From Alkaliphilus flagellatus (GTDB lineage: Bacteria; Bacillota; Clostridia; Peptostreptococcales; Natronincolaceae): 64,000 nt of DNA. The position numbers and the translations under genes were made by a program. The stretch is from contig NZ_JAHLQK010000003.1 of the NCBI RefSeq assembly GCF_018919215.1, forward strand, positions 124,001 through 188,000, given 5' to 3'. The notes under the pieces are model-generated. The model was not told the origin of the DNA and made no database searches. It saw only the letters and a program-made list of their open reading frames with translations. Shown here piece by piece: positions 8,051 through 17,152 of this stretch (its first letter is position 1; each line of letters begins with the position of its first letter).

Positions 8051-8097
8051 AAGCAGAAACTCTTTTCATATATAGTAAGAAAAGTTCCTGCTTTTTT
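8051..8097. terminator. bidirectional terminator
   Basis: Arms AGCAGAAACTCTTTTC and GAAAAGTTCCTGCT form an imperfect stem followed by TTTTTT on the plus strand. It lies between the convergent GNAT and P-ATPase genes. Confidence 0.65.
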
Positions 8098-8102
8098 ATA
8101 GT

Positions 8103-10865
8103 TTAAGAACGTATGGTTCTTACAATAAGCTTAAAAATCTCATTAATCCAAATAACAGATGAGGCCATAAGTATTATTTTTGCCCAGAGAATCCAATCTA
8201 TAGGGACCGTATTGAAAAAATTATTATACAATTCCATAAGTACAATTTGTGCACATCCAGTACCTAGTATGATTTTTATAGCTATACTGTTCTTTGTAAG
8301 ATTGGGTATTATACTGTTTAACCCAAATTCTCTACAATTAAGAGCATTAAATAATACACTAAATACAAATAGGGCAAACAAAGTAGTTTGCATTTCATTA
8401 GCTACAAATTTTCCATTCCTACTAAAGACGCTTGTTGATACACCTAATGGATTAAAAAACATTTGTATTAATAATAGACAAGTAATTAAGCTTGCATTTA
8501 CAATCATAGTCTTAAGCATAGTTTTTGTTATTATACTGCTATCTCTTTTAATAGGTTTTCTTTTCAATACATTTTTTCTAACGGGTTCTAGACCTAAAGA
8601 TAGGGCTGGTGGACCGTCCATTATTATATTTACCCATAATAACTGAATAGTAGTAAAGGGCATTTCTTTTCCTAATATCTGTGATAATATTGCGACTAAA
8701 AAGGCAACAATATTGACTGTAATCTGAAATTGAATAAACCTTTGAAAGTTTTCATATATTCCTCTTCCCCACTGGATTCCCCTCACTATAGTACTGAAAC
8801 TATCATCAGCTAAAATTATACTGGCAGCCTTTTTTGCCACCTCTGTACCTGCAATGCCCATGGATATACCAACATCTGCCTTGGATAGTGCTGGAGCATC
8901 ATTTATACCATCTCCGGTTACAGCTACAACCTCTCCATTATCTTGAAGGGCTTGAACTATTCTCATCTTTGTTTCTGGCTTTGATCTAGCAACTATTGAT
9001 ATTGTCTCTAATTCTTCCCTTAATTGGCTATAGGACAGCGCATCTATAAAGCTAGATTCAACAGCCCTATGATTATTATCCAATAATCCTAGCTCATTTC
9101 CTATAGCTACAGCAGTATTAATATTGTCACCAGTTAGCATTTTAGTGGTAATGCCTGCTTCTTTAGCAATATCAATAGCTTCTTTAACATCTGGTCTTAG
9201 AGGATCTTTAATACCTACAAATCCAGTGAATATTAGACTTTTTTCAAAGTTATATCCATCGACTGTTACAGCTATTTGTTCATAGACATTGGAGCTTATG
9301 GCTACTTCTCTATGTACACTACTCATATTTTTATAGGCAAAACCTAATACTCTCATAGATTGAGTTTGAAGCTTTTTAATCTGCTGAGTAATAAATTCCT
9401 TCCTTTTACTCGTAAGCCTTAGTATTTGCCCATCAATATATTCATAATCACAGGATTCTAAAATAACTTCTGGAGCCCCCTTAGACAAAAGCACATGGTT
9501 TCTGCCATCTTGAATAATTGTATCCATTCTCTTTGCCTTTGATGTGAAGGGAATTTGATGTAGTATGGATTTTGTTTTGCGGTATTTGTAGTATTGCTTG
9601 TCCTTTAAATAAAGCAACAATGCACACTCAGTAGCACTTCCCATGTAATTCCATTGATTGTTTTCGTAGGTTATATCTGCGGTTGAATTTATAATACAGT
9701 TATCTACAAAGTAACTTTCATTCCTATCGTATTTTTCAACAAATACTCCATTTATAAATACCTTTTCTACAGCCATTTTATTTTGAGTTAATGTTCCTGT
9801 TTTGTCTGAACAAATAACTGAAACCGAACCTATAGTTTCACAAGCTTCTTTTTTTGTAACTAGCGCATTTATTTTAGCCATTTTTTGCATTGTAATTGCA
9901 AGGGTCATATTTATCATTGTTGGTAATCCTTCGGGAACAGCTGCAACCATAAGGGCAACGCAAACTACAAAGGCGCCTTTAACAGGTTCTATAGACTTCA
10001 AAAAAGGTAATATACCCGATATATCTAAATGTAGCGATTTACTTATTATCATTTTGAAGATCATGAATATAAATAATATACCTGCTATTGAACCGGATAT
10101 TTTAGCGATTTGTTCACCTAAGTGTCCTAACTTTATTTGTAATGGAGTTTCATTATTGTCATTATCATATAGACTTTGGCCAATTTTACCCATTTGAGTT
10201 GAATCTCCAATTGATGTTACCACCATTTTTCCTCTACCATATGCAATTAAAGTACCGCCAAATACCATATTAATTTGTTTTGCAGGTACAGGTTCTTGTA
10301 TTATCACATTCCCATGGGAATCGATTCTTTCTATTTCTATGACTGTATCCCCACACTTGTTAACATCATCAGACTCACCAGTTAGCATGTCCTCTCTAAC
10401 CTTAAGTTCTATGGATTCCAAGAGTCTTCCATCAGCGGGAACCATGCTTCCTGTCTCAAGCAATACTATATCTCCTGGAACTAAATTATTTTTTAATACC
10501 AGCTTTACTTCCCCATTCCGTATACATTTAACAGTAATGTTATCTGTAATCTTGGACAATGCTTCTGCCGCTTTTTTAGATCTATCCTCTGTTATTATCC
10601 CTATTGTAGTACTTAATACTATGGCAAACATTATACCAATTGCATCTATATATTCACCAACCAATGCACTAATAATGGCAGAAATTAAAAGTATAATCAT
10701 CATAGGATCAAAAAAGCCATCCCATGGAGATCTTTTCTTACCCTTTGAAAATTCGTTAAAACCATACCTTCCTTGTCTTATCTTAACTTCACTTTCATTT
10801 AATCCTTGGTTTTCATCGGTCATAAGTCTCTTTAGAACTTCTGATTTTTCTTCATTGAAATACAT
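8103..10865 (-). CDS. P-type Ca2+-transporting ATPase (P2A type)
   Basis: About 920 aa. Order of parts: cation ATPase N-domain (1-70); actuator domain with TGES near 165; TM4 with VAAVPEGLPTMINMTLA near 310-325; phosphorylation motif SDKTGTLTQNK with Asp near 355; nucleotide domain KGAPE; hinge TGDGINDAPALSKADVG; then a C-terminal membrane bundle. The P-E-G-L in TM4 and N-I-I-M-D in TM6 (WVNIIMDGPPALSLG) match the site residues of bacterial Ca2+ pumps. It exports Ca2+ (possibly Mn2+) from the cytoplasm using ATP. Start: ATG 10865 has a 7-base spacer from AGGAGG; the ATG at 10868 and TTG at 10871 are too close. Monocistronic. Confidence 0.9.
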   Translation of the reverse strand: MYFNEEKSEVLKRLMTDENQGLNESEVKIRQGRYGFNEFSKGKKRSPWDGFFDPMMIILLISAIISALVGEYIDAIGIMFAIVLSTTIGIITEDRSKKAAEALSKITDNITVKCIRNGEVKLVLKNNLVPGDIVLLETGSMVPADGRLLESIELKVREDMLTGESDDVNKCGDTVIEIERIDSHGNVIIQEPVPAKQINMVFGGTLIAYGRGKMVVTSIGDSTQMGKIGQSLYDNDNNETPLQIKLGHLGEQIAKISGSIAGILFIFMIFKMIISKSLHLDISGILPFLKSIEPVKGAFVVCVALMVAAVPEGLPTMINMTLAITMQKMAKINALVTKKEACETIGSVSVICSDKTGTLTQNKMAVEKVFINGVFVEKYDRNESYFVDNCIINSTADITYENNQWNYMGSATECALLLYLKDKQYYKYRKTKSILHQIPFTSKAKRMDTIIQDGRNHVLLSKGAPEVILESCDYEYIDGQILRLTSKRKEFITQQIKKLQTQSMRVLGFAYKNMSSVHREVAISSNVYEQIAVTVDGYNFEKSLIFTGFVGIKDPLRPDVKEAIDIAKEAGITTKMLTGDNINTAVAIGNELGLLDNNHRAVESSFIDALSYSQLREELETISIVARSKPETKMRIVQALQDNGEVVAVTGDGINDAPALSKADVGISMGIAGTEVAKKAASIILADDSFSTIVRGIQWGRGIYENFQRFIQFQITVNIVAFLVAILSQILGKEMPFTTIQLLWVNIIMDGPPALSLGLEPVRKNVLKRKPIKRDSSIITKTMLKTMIVNASLITCLLLIQMFFNPLGVSTSVFSRNGKFVANEMQTTLFALFVFSVLFNALNCREFGLNSIIPNLTKNSIAIKIILGTGCAQIVLMELYNNFFNTVPIDWILWAKIILMASSVIWINEIFKLIVRTIRS

Positions 10866-11068
10866 CATCAAGCCTCCTAATCTTTAATAGTAAACTAATA
10901 CATGAGATATCGCTTAACTATACAAGGAATTATAATTATATTGAGTAATTATTAAATACTAAAGTCATAAAAGGTTGTCCTTCTTGTAAGTTTTTTTAAT
11001 AAAGTTTTCTCTATCAACTCTATGTTTGAATCTATATTTTTATGAGTAATTTTTAGTTATAAATAAAA

Positions 11069-11094
11069 AAAACCACCTTTTTATTGGTGGTTTT
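11069..11094 (-). terminator. terminator of the tRNA-Lys transcript
   Basis: Stem AAAACCACC / GGTGGTTTT around an 8-base loop, with a run of eight T on the minus strand, directly after the tRNA 3' end. Confidence 0.85.
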
Positions 11095-11100
11095 ATCTTT

Positions 11101-11177
11101 TGGTATTCCATCAGGGATTCGAACCCTGGACCCCCTGATTAAGAGTCAGGTGCTCTAGCCAGCTGAGCTAATGGAAC
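11101..11177 (-). tRNA. tRNA-Lys (anticodon CTT), CCA encoded
   Basis: Read on the minus strand: acceptor GTTCCAT pairs with ATGGAAT (first pair G-U). D arm GCTC/GAGC, anticodon arm CCTGA-CTCTTAA-TCAGG with anticodon CTT, T arm CAGGG-TTCGAAT-CCCTG, then A and an encoded CCA (11101-11103). All stems pair. The anticodon reads AAG, the minor lysine codon in this AT-rich DNA. Single tRNA with its own terminator. Confidence 0.95.
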
Positions 11178-11261
11178 ATAGTATATGTTAACGATTTGAC
11201 TTTTTGTTAGTGATTTAACTCTTTTATTTTATCATAGGCTGTAATATGAGTAAATAAATAT

Positions 11262-11303
11262 AGAAACATTCTATAATTGGACATCAATATATAGAATGCT
11301 TCT
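11262..11303. repeat. imperfect inverted repeat of unknown role
   Basis: AGAAACATTCTATA (11262-11275) and TATAGAATGCTTCT (11290-11303) pair with one mismatch and a 14-base loop. No T-run follows. It lies between the tRNA and the alcohol dehydrogenase gene, about 110 bases before the latter's start. It could be an operator or an RNA hairpin. The rest of the gap 10866-11410 shows only AT-rich promoter-like DNA. Confidence 0.4.
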
Positions 11304-11410
11304 ATGACAATAGATTAAATAGGAGCAGCAGTTTGATTCGTTTGGGTAAGTTAACTCTTTAATACAAATACTATAGTAAAAACTAAGTTTAAAAAGGAGT
11401 TTGAACTGAC

Positions 11411-12541
11411 ATGAAAGCTATAGTATATGAGGGAATAAAAAATGTAAGAGTAAGGGATGTTGAGGAGCCTAAAATAGAAAAAAGAGATGATATAATAGTA
11501 AGAGTTACTTCTACAGCTATTTGCGGCTCTGATCTACATTTAATTCATGGGTTTGTTCCTAATTTACCTAAGGGATTTGTATTGGGACATGAAACCATGG
11601 GCGTAGTTGAGGAAGTCGGAAAAGAAGTAACAAAAGTAAAAAAAGGAGATAGAGTTATAGTTCCTTTCCCAGTTTCTTGTGGGCACTGCTGGTATTGTGA
11701 ACATGATCTATCAAGTCAATGCGACAACTCAAATGAGAATGGTGAAGCTGGAGGAATGTTTGGATATAGTAATACTTTTGGAGGATATGATGGTGGACAG
11801 GCAGAGTTTTTAAGAGTGCCATATGCAAATGTAGGTCCAACCGTTATACCGGAGGATTTAACTGATGAACAAGTACTATTTTTAACAGACATTCTACCTA
11901 CTTCATTATGGGGAGTAGAAAAGGCCAATGTAAAACCTGGGGACACAGTTATAGTACTAGGATCTGGTCCAGTTGGACTTTTGGCACAAAAATGGGCAAT
12001 ACATAAGGGAGCTAGCAGAGTAATAGCTGTGGATCGTTTAGATTACAGACTAAATCATGCAAAGGATTATAATCAAGTTGAAGTAGTTAATTTCGAAAAG
12101 TATGATAATACAGGAGAGTATTTGAAAGAAATTACTAGAGGGGGAGCAGATTCAGTTATAGATTGTGTTGGCATGGATGGAAAGATGTCTAATATAGAAA
12201 AGATAGAAAGTATGCTAAAATTACAAGGTGGATCAAAGTCTGCTATTGAAATAGCTACCCAAGCTGTAAGAAAGGGAGGAACTGTTTCATTAGTAGGAGT
12301 ATACGGTTCAAAATATAATATGTTTCCACTAGGAGATTTTTTTTCTAGAAACATAACTTTGACTATGGGTCAATGTCCTGTACATTCTTATGTAGATCCA
12401 ATCTTAAAATTAATTAAAGAAGGCAATTTTGATGCTACAGATATAATTACTCATAGACTATCTCTTGATGAAGGAGAACATGGTTATAAAATATTTGATG
12501 GAAAAAAAGAGGATTGTATAAAGGTAATACTTAAGCCTTAA
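11411..12541 (+). CDS. zinc-dependent alcohol dehydrogenase, formaldehyde-dehydrogenase-like MDR family
   Basis: 376 aa medium-chain dehydrogenase. Catalytic zinc ligands Cys38 (AICGSDLH) and His60-Glu61 (VLGHETMG); structural zinc cysteines 90, 93, 96 and 104 (SCGHCWYC, then C). The Rossmann motif VLGSGPVGLLAQKWA begins near 180. A long loop with DSVIDCVGMDG and a basic segment before the C-terminal domain resembles the glutathione-independent formaldehyde dehydrogenase group, so it oxidises a small alcohol or aldehyde adduct with NAD(P). The exact substrate is open. AAGGAG precedes ATG 11411. It is monocistronic, closed by the terminator at 12599-12640. Confidence 0.88.
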   Translation: MKAIVYEGIKNVRVRDVEEPKIEKRDDIIVRVTSTAICGSDLHLIHGFVPNLPKGFVLGHETMGVVEEVGKEVTKVKKGDRVIVPFPVSCGHCWYCEHDLSSQCDNSNENGEAGGMFGYSNTFGGYDGGQAEFLRVPYANVGPTVIPEDLTDEQVLFLTDILPTSLWGVEKANVKPGDTVIVLGSGPVGLLAQKWAIHKGASRVIAVDRLDYRLNHAKDYNQVEVVNFEKYDNTGEYLKEITRGGADSVIDCVGMDGKMSNIEKIESMLKLQGGSKSAIEIATQAVRKGGTVSLVGVYGSKYNMFPLGDFFSRNITLTMGQCPVHSYVDPILKLIKEGNFDATDIITHRLSLDEGEHGYKIFDGKKEDCIKVILKP

Positions 12542-12598
12542 TATATTTCGATATTTATAATAAGTAATAAGATTCTATTTTTAAAACTCAATCGACTT

Positions 12599-12640
12599 AA
12601 GGAAAAGAGGAGGGCTATATTTGCACTCCTCTTCCTTTTT
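12599..12640 (+). terminator. intrinsic terminator after the alcohol dehydrogenase gene
   Basis: GGAAAAGAGGAG pairs with CTCCTCTTCC (AA bulge) and is followed by TTTTT. The rest of the 358-base gap (12542-12899) holds only very AT-rich DNA, including AATAATTAT-type imperfect repeats at about 12825-12870 upstream of ccdA, to which I assign no function. Confidence 0.7.
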
Positions 12641-12899
12641 ATAGCTAATTATTCTAGACCTTAATATTTAGTATTTATTTGCTGTTTTAATATAGAATAA
12701 AACTATTAAAAACAGCGGTTACATAATAGTATGAAGTATATGTAAGATATTAGGGAAAATATAGTTATATGAATTAAGGATAGTAGACAAAAAGTAAGGA
12801 GGTAATATAATATATAAGATAGAAAATAATTATCATATTAAAATAATTATTATATTATAATAGTTATTATCGTTTATTTTATGTTTTAGGAGGAGAGAT

Positions 12900-13595
12900 A
12901 TGGATTTAGGAAATGTTTCATTATCAATAGCTTTTGGAGCTGGATTTTTGTCCTTTTTTTCACCGTGTATACTTCCGTTAATTCCAGCATATATAATGTA
13001 TATTACTGGACTTAGTATGGAAAATGAACTTGAGACAAAAAGATTATTCGCACTAAAAAGAACTGTTGGTTTTGTTATAGGATTTACAATTATTTTTATA
13101 ATAATGGGAACATCTGCTAGTTTCCTAGGAAAAGTCTTTATAAGAAATAAAGAAATGTTTTCTAAGATTAGTGGTATTCTCATAATAGTTTTTGGTTTGA
13201 AAATGATGGGTATTATAAATTTAAGGTTTTTAAATATGGAAAAAAGAATTAAAGCACCTAGAAAAATTACTAACTGGTTTAGTTCAATTTTAATGGGTAT
13301 GGCTTTTGCTGCTGGCTGGACACCGTGTTTTGGTCCTGTATTAGCATCTATACTTGTTTATGCAGGGGGAGCAGCTACTGTTTCAAAGGGGATTTATCTA
13401 CTATTAATATACTCTATTGGTATGGCAATACCTTTTATATTAACTGCATTATTTATAAATGTATTTAGTAAATTTATTACTAGAGCAGAAAAGTTTATAA
13501 TATATATTCCTAAAATTAGTGGATTTATTATGATAATTTTTGGAACTCTAGTATTTTTCAATAAGATTGTAAACATAAGTAGATTATTAATATAA
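12900..13595 (+). CDS. ccdA: CcdA-type thiol:disulfide interchange membrane protein
   Basis: 231 aa, six predicted membrane helices. It carries reducing equivalents from cytoplasmic thioredoxin across the membrane. The two essential cysteines are visible in the usual settings: Cys23 in SFFSPCILPLIPAY and Cys143 in AAGWTPCFGPVLAS, the two Pro-Cys motifs of the CcdA/DsbD-beta fold. AGGAGG precedes ATG 12900. The next gene, a membrane-anchored TlpA/ResA-like thioredoxin, starts 12 bases after the stop and is the natural extracellular acceptor. Partner choice is inferred from the pairing; in spore formers such pairs serve cytochrome c maturation or spore-cortex synthesis. Confidence 0.92.
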   Translation: MDLGNVSLSIAFGAGFLSFFSPCILPLIPAYIMYITGLSMENELETKRLFALKRTVGFVIGFTIIFIIMGTSASFLGKVFIRNKEMFSKISGILIIVFGLKMMGIINLRFLNMEKRIKAPRKITNWFSSILMGMAFAAGWTPCFGPVLASILVYAGGAATVSKGIYLLLIYSIGMAIPFILTALFINVFSKFITRAEKFIIYIPKISGFIMIIFGTLVFFNKIVNISRLLI

Positions 13596-13607
13596 GGGGG
13601 CCACATA

Positions 13608-14195
13608 GTGAATAAAAAAAGCATAGGAATAATAATTCTTATTGGAGTATTGCTTGCAGGATTATATTATTTGACAATGGGAAAAAAAGTAGAAGTTATT
13701 CCACCACAAGATAATGCTGTTGAGGAAAGAAATGAGGAAGATCAGGCTGCAAGCCAAGAAAAGCAGGTATTTGAAATAGAAGTTGGAAAAGAAGCGCCAA
13801 ACTTTACTCTTAGAAATTTAGATGGGGAAGAAATATCGTTACAGGACTACAGAGGTAAGATAGTTCTTATAAACTTCTGGGCAACCTGGTGTGTGTACTG
13901 CGACATAGAAATGCCAGATTTGCAAAAGCTAGATAAAGAGAATGAGGATTTAGTTGTTTTAGCAGTAGATGTAATGGAAGATAAAGAAGCTGTAGAAAAA
14001 TATATTAAAGAAGGAGGATATGATTTTGAAGTAGTTTTAGATGAAGATGGGGCCATAGCTAAAACTTATCTAGTCAGTGGATATCCTGCATCATATTTTG
14101 TAGATGAAGAAGGTATTTTTCAAGGATCAGTACCAGGGATGATGACATATGAACAGATGAATCAGGCTTTACAGCATATTAGGGAAAACAAATAA
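13608..14195 (+). CDS. TlpA/ResA-like thioredoxin-fold protein, membrane anchored
   Basis: 195 aa starting with GTG (AAGGGGG ribosome site). Residues about 5-22 form a signal anchor (IGIIILIGVLLAGLYYL), followed by a charged linker (about 30-60) and a TlpA/AhpC-TSA domain. Active-site motif W-C-V-Y-C (Cys95, Cys98) follows LINFWAT. The cis-proline loop is SGYPASYFVDEEG. It is expected to sit outside the membrane and reduce disulfides with electrons passed by CcdA encoded just upstream. The client is not known; ResA (cytochrome c) and StoA (spore cortex) are the closest functional models, and no cytochrome c genes are nearby. Confidence 0.9.
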   Translation: MNKKSIGIIILIGVLLAGLYYLTMGKKVEVIPPQDNAVEERNEEDQAASQEKQVFEIEVGKEAPNFTLRNLDGEEISLQDYRGKIVLINFWATWCVYCDIEMPDLQKLDKENEDLVVLAVDVMEDKEAVEKYIKEGGYDFEVVLDEDGAIAKTYLVSGYPASYFVDEEGIFQGSVPGMMTYEQMNQALQHIRENK

Positions 14196-14236
14196 ATGGA
14201 AGCTATGTTTTTTATTCTATAATATCAAGCCACATA

Positions 14237-14264
14237 AGCCATAGGAGCTAAGGTTTCTATGGCT
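14237..14264. repeat. hairpin, possible weak terminator
   Basis: AGCCATAG / CTATGGCT with a 12-base loop, 40 bases after the thioredoxin gene. No T-run follows, so termination is doubtful. Confidence 0.35.
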
Positions 14265-14434
14265 CACAAATTTACTTAATATACACTTTTAATTAAGAGT
14301 GTTTTAATAAAAGGGCTTAGGTAATTTGGATTTTACAATCTTTAACCTTTTTTATTGAAAAATAGGTTAAATTGTAATATGATGAATATAGTGTATAATT
14401 GTAGTAATACATATATAATATGGGAGGGATAGGA

Positions 14435-15607
14435 ATGAAAAAAATATCAATTGTATCACTATTGTTAGTAGTATCAATGCTTTTTGTTGGATGTACAAGT
14501 GACGAATTAAAACTATATCAGGCCTTCGGGAAATCTAAAGATATAACATCTATGGAGAGTAAAACTGACATTAGTTTTACTGTAGATGTTGACAATCTTT
14601 CAGAAGAAGATCAAGAAATGGCAAAACAAATAATTAGCATGATTAATGGATTAAAAATTAATGCCGATCAAAAAGCGATTTTAAATCAAGAGCAGACAGC
14701 AACTAAGGCAGAAGCAAAAGTAGGAGTAAACTTTGGCGGTATGCAAATGGATATGCAGGTATGGATTGATGCCGATATGTCCGGTGACACACCTAAGATG
14801 GTAGAAATAATTAAGATGCCTCAGCTTATGATGTCATCATTATCTCCAGAGGGTGAAAGCAAGGAATACATAGTATACGACATAGGTAAAATGATGAATG
14901 CAGGTCAAGAAGAAGTTGATTTCAGCAAGTTTGCTAAGCTTGGAAAAGACATTGAAGCAAAACTAACTGATTTTGTAAAGGAACACTACTTAGACTTTGA
15001 CCCTGGATTTAAAATGGTAAATTCTAAAGGTAAAAAGACTGTTGATGGTGAGTCATTATCTATATATGAATTAAAGTTAGATGATGCAGCTTTTAAAAAG
15101 CTTATTAGATATTCAGTAAACGATCTATTAGACAATAAAGATGCTGTTGAATTTATAAAAGATTATATGAATTCAGTAATAGATATTGTAGAGATGGAAG
15201 AAAGTGAAAAACTATTAGCTAAAGACGAATTTAATCAAGGATTAAATAAGTTTGAAGAAGAGGTTCCAGAATTCAAGAAGAAATTTAATGAATTTATGGA
15301 TAGCTTTGATAAAGTGAAGGTTTTAGGAGATAATGGTATTACTATAGAGTATGGTATAAATAAAGATGGATATATTACCCATGAAGAAGGTGTAATCGAC
15401 CTAAACATTGACTTAGGTTCTATAGAAAAAGCTTTTATTAATACTGATGTAGTTGGAGAATCTATGTTAGGTGAAAAAGCACCTATAATAAAATTAGGTA
15501 TGAAGTTTAAAACAAATATTTATAATATTAATAATAAGAATATAAATATTACAATGCCTGATGTAAATGCTGAAAATGCTTTATATTTTAACGATTTAAT
15601 AAAGTAA
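14435..15607 (+). CDS. lipoprotein of unknown function
   Basis: About 390 aa. Signal peptide MKKISIVSLLLVVSMLFVG followed by Cys and Thr: a lipobox (L-F-V-G-C), so it is exported and lipid-anchored. The mature protein is rich in charged residues and in short beta-like repeats such as LKINADQKAILNQEQ and VDGESLSIYELKLDDAAFK, similar in feel to LolA/LppX-type lipoproteins, but I do not recognise the family. An ATG at 14420 is in frame but falls inside the ribosome site: GGGAGGG followed by 8 bases leads to ATG 14435. Monocistronic, with its own terminator. No functional partner is obvious. Confidence 0.75.
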   Translation: MKKISIVSLLLVVSMLFVGCTSDELKLYQAFGKSKDITSMESKTDISFTVDVDNLSEEDQEMAKQIISMINGLKINADQKAILNQEQTATKAEAKVGVNFGGMQMDMQVWIDADMSGDTPKMVEIIKMPQLMMSSLSPEGESKEYIVYDIGKMMNAGQEEVDFSKFAKLGKDIEAKLTDFVKEHYLDFDPGFKMVNSKGKKTVDGESLSIYELKLDDAAFKKLIRYSVNDLLDNKDAVEFIKDYMNSVIDIVEMEESEKLLAKDEFNQGLNKFEEEVPEFKKKFNEFMDSFDKVKVLGDNGITIEYGINKDGYITHEEGVIDLNIDLGSIEKAFINTDVVGESMLGEKAPIIKLGMKFKTNIYNINNKNINITMPDVNAENALYFNDLIK

Positions 15608-15655
15608 TCGAGTAATTTTTTACAAAACTTAATTTAATAATCATTATATAAAAAG

Positions 15656-15696
15656 CAGGAACTCTTCTTAATATTATAGGAGAGTTCCTGTTTTTT
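15656..15696 (+). terminator. intrinsic terminator (works for the lipoprotein gene)
   Basis: Perfect stem CAGGAACTCT / AGAGTTCCTG (15656-15665 and 15681-15690) followed by TTTTTT. It lies between convergent genes. Confidence 0.85.
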
Positions 15697-15786
15697 ATTA
15701 GAAAAATTTTTAAAAAGCAAATGTTTCTTACCACAACCTTGAAAGCTCAATTAATATAATAATTGATAGAATTATAGGTATTATTT

Positions 15787-16884
15787 TTATAAACTATTAT
15801 TTGAATTACCTAGTCTAATTTTTATTTCAGCAACGATTAGAATAGTCAATGGTAATATGATTTGAAATGGTATTGAATAATATAAATTAGTTGTTTCTAC
15901 CCAATCAAACATTTCCATGGTATTATTATAAACAATAAATGATAGATTTAACATTAAAAGACATATTGGCGCTGCTACTAATTTATAATCATCAAAATTA
16001 AAAAGTTTTGAAACACCAATACTTGTTGCAAATAGGCAAACACTTAGCTTTGCAATACTTGATAATATTAATGTTATAGATACTACTACTTCAATACGCT
16101 GCAAAAAGTCCCCTATATTTATTATAGATACAGCGGAATAAGATGGAAAATAAAGGTAGTTTATATTTACGATTCCTAAAACTAAAATATTTCTCAGTGC
16201 TACAAGCAGTAAGATAACACCACTCATAATTAAGCTTAATGAATACACTTTAAAGCACTTGTTTTGTTGTTCTAATGAGCTAAAAATAACTGTAAATATT
16301 ACTGTTTCAGCAAAGGGGAATGTAAACAGAGTGTAAGCACCTTGAAAAACAGGTTTAAATCCATTATATAGCACTGGTTTTAAATTATTAAAGTTCATTT
16401 TTGGTGCGGATAGACAAATTGTTAAAATAATTATAAATATTATTATGGGAAGAACAAATTCCGACCATCGTCCCAACACCTCTATGCCACTTTTAACCAT
16501 ATAAGTAACTAATAATCCAATGAATACAGCAACAAAGAACTGGGGTGTTTCAGCAAAGGAAACAACTTGGATAAACTCAGTAATATTTCTTATAATTAAA
16601 GCTCCTAGATGAAAAAAGTACCAAATAAAAATAAGAGTTATAGCTTTTCCAACAATACTTCCAAATATTTCTTCAACAATATCAAATAAATTCTTACCAG
16701 GAAAAAGCTTAATAAGTCTTGAGTATACAAAGCACATTGGTAAGCTTATCGCTACAGCAATTAAGATAGAAATCCAAGCATCCTGCTGAGCTTTGTTGGC
16801 AGCACCAGCTACTAAAGTAGTTCCTATTAAAAATATAAACATTATACTTACACCTTGTTTAGTTGAAATTATTTCTTTTTTCAT
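15787..16884 (-). CDS. spore germinant receptor B subunit (GerAB/GerKB family transporter-like)
   Basis: 365 aa with about ten membrane helices, an APC-superfamily fold typical of GerAB-type subunits: VSIMFIFLIGTTLVAGA at the start, then FAETVIFTVIFSS. It sits in the spore inner membrane with the A and C subunits and is thought to bind the germinant, usually an amino acid. It is the last gene of a minus-strand operon in the order A-C-D-B. AAGGAGT precedes ATG 16884; 50 bases separate it from the D-like gene. Family assignment is firm; the germinant cannot be read from the sequence. Confidence 0.9.
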   Translation of the reverse strand: MKKEIISTKQGVSIMFIFLIGTTLVAGAANKAQQDAWISILIAVAISLPMCFVYSRLIKLFPGKNLFDIVEEIFGSIVGKAITLIFIWYFFHLGALIIRNITEFIQVVSFAETPQFFVAVFIGLLVTYMVKSGIEVLGRWSEFVLPIIIFIIILTICLSAPKMNFNNLKPVLYNGFKPVFQGAYTLFTFPFAETVIFTVIFSSLEQQNKCFKVYSLSLIMSGVILLLVALRNILVLGIVNINYLYFPSYSAVSIINIGDFLQRIEVVVSITLILSSIAKLSVCLFATSIGVSKLFNFDDYKLVAAPICLLMLNLSFIVYNNTMEMFDWVETTNLYYSIPFQIILPLTILIVAEIKIRLGNSNNSL

Positions 16885-16934
16885 GGTTTCTACTCCTTAA
16901 TTAATAAAAAATATTACTTATCTATTATATAATT

Positions 16935-17150
16935 CTACAGTCCAAAGATTAAGGCTATAAGTTTTTTTATAGCTAATGCAGGACTAGGGATTTTTATGTT
17001 AGCACTTATCAATACAAAAATTATATAAGAAGAAAACCACATTATGAAATATACTAATAATAATTTTCGTTTATTATCCTTATAAATTGGAACAATGTCA
17101 ACAAGTATAAATAAGATATATAGGAGAGAGTACAATATAAGCATTCCCAT
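16935..17150 (-). CDS. small two-helix membrane protein of the germinant receptor operon (D-subunit-like)
   Basis: 71 aa with two hydrophobic segments (about 3-20 and 28-48). It starts two bases after the C-subunit stop codon and precedes the B-subunit gene. Several Bacillus gerA-type operons carry a D gene of about 70-80 codons encoding a two-helix protein that modulates receptor function; size, topology and position match. There are no conserved catalytic residues. Assignment rests on context rather than on a recognised motif. Confidence 0.7.
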   Translation of the reverse strand: MGMLILYSLLYILFILVDIVPIYKDNKRKLLLVYFIMWFSSYIIFVLISANIKIPSPALAIKKLIALIFGL

Positions 17151-17152
17151 AT

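Noticed and set aside
8113-8646. 177-codon ORF and two similar ones (9802-10197, 10339-10887) on the plus strand
   Set aside because: All are antisense shadows of the P-type ATPase; the ATPase frame has continuous family motifs.
12833-13183. 116-codon minus-strand ORF and the AT-rich repeats at 12825-12870 as a Fur box
   Set aside because: The ORF is antisense to ccdA. The AT-rich repeats match a Fur-type box poorly and any AT-rich stretch gives similar scores.
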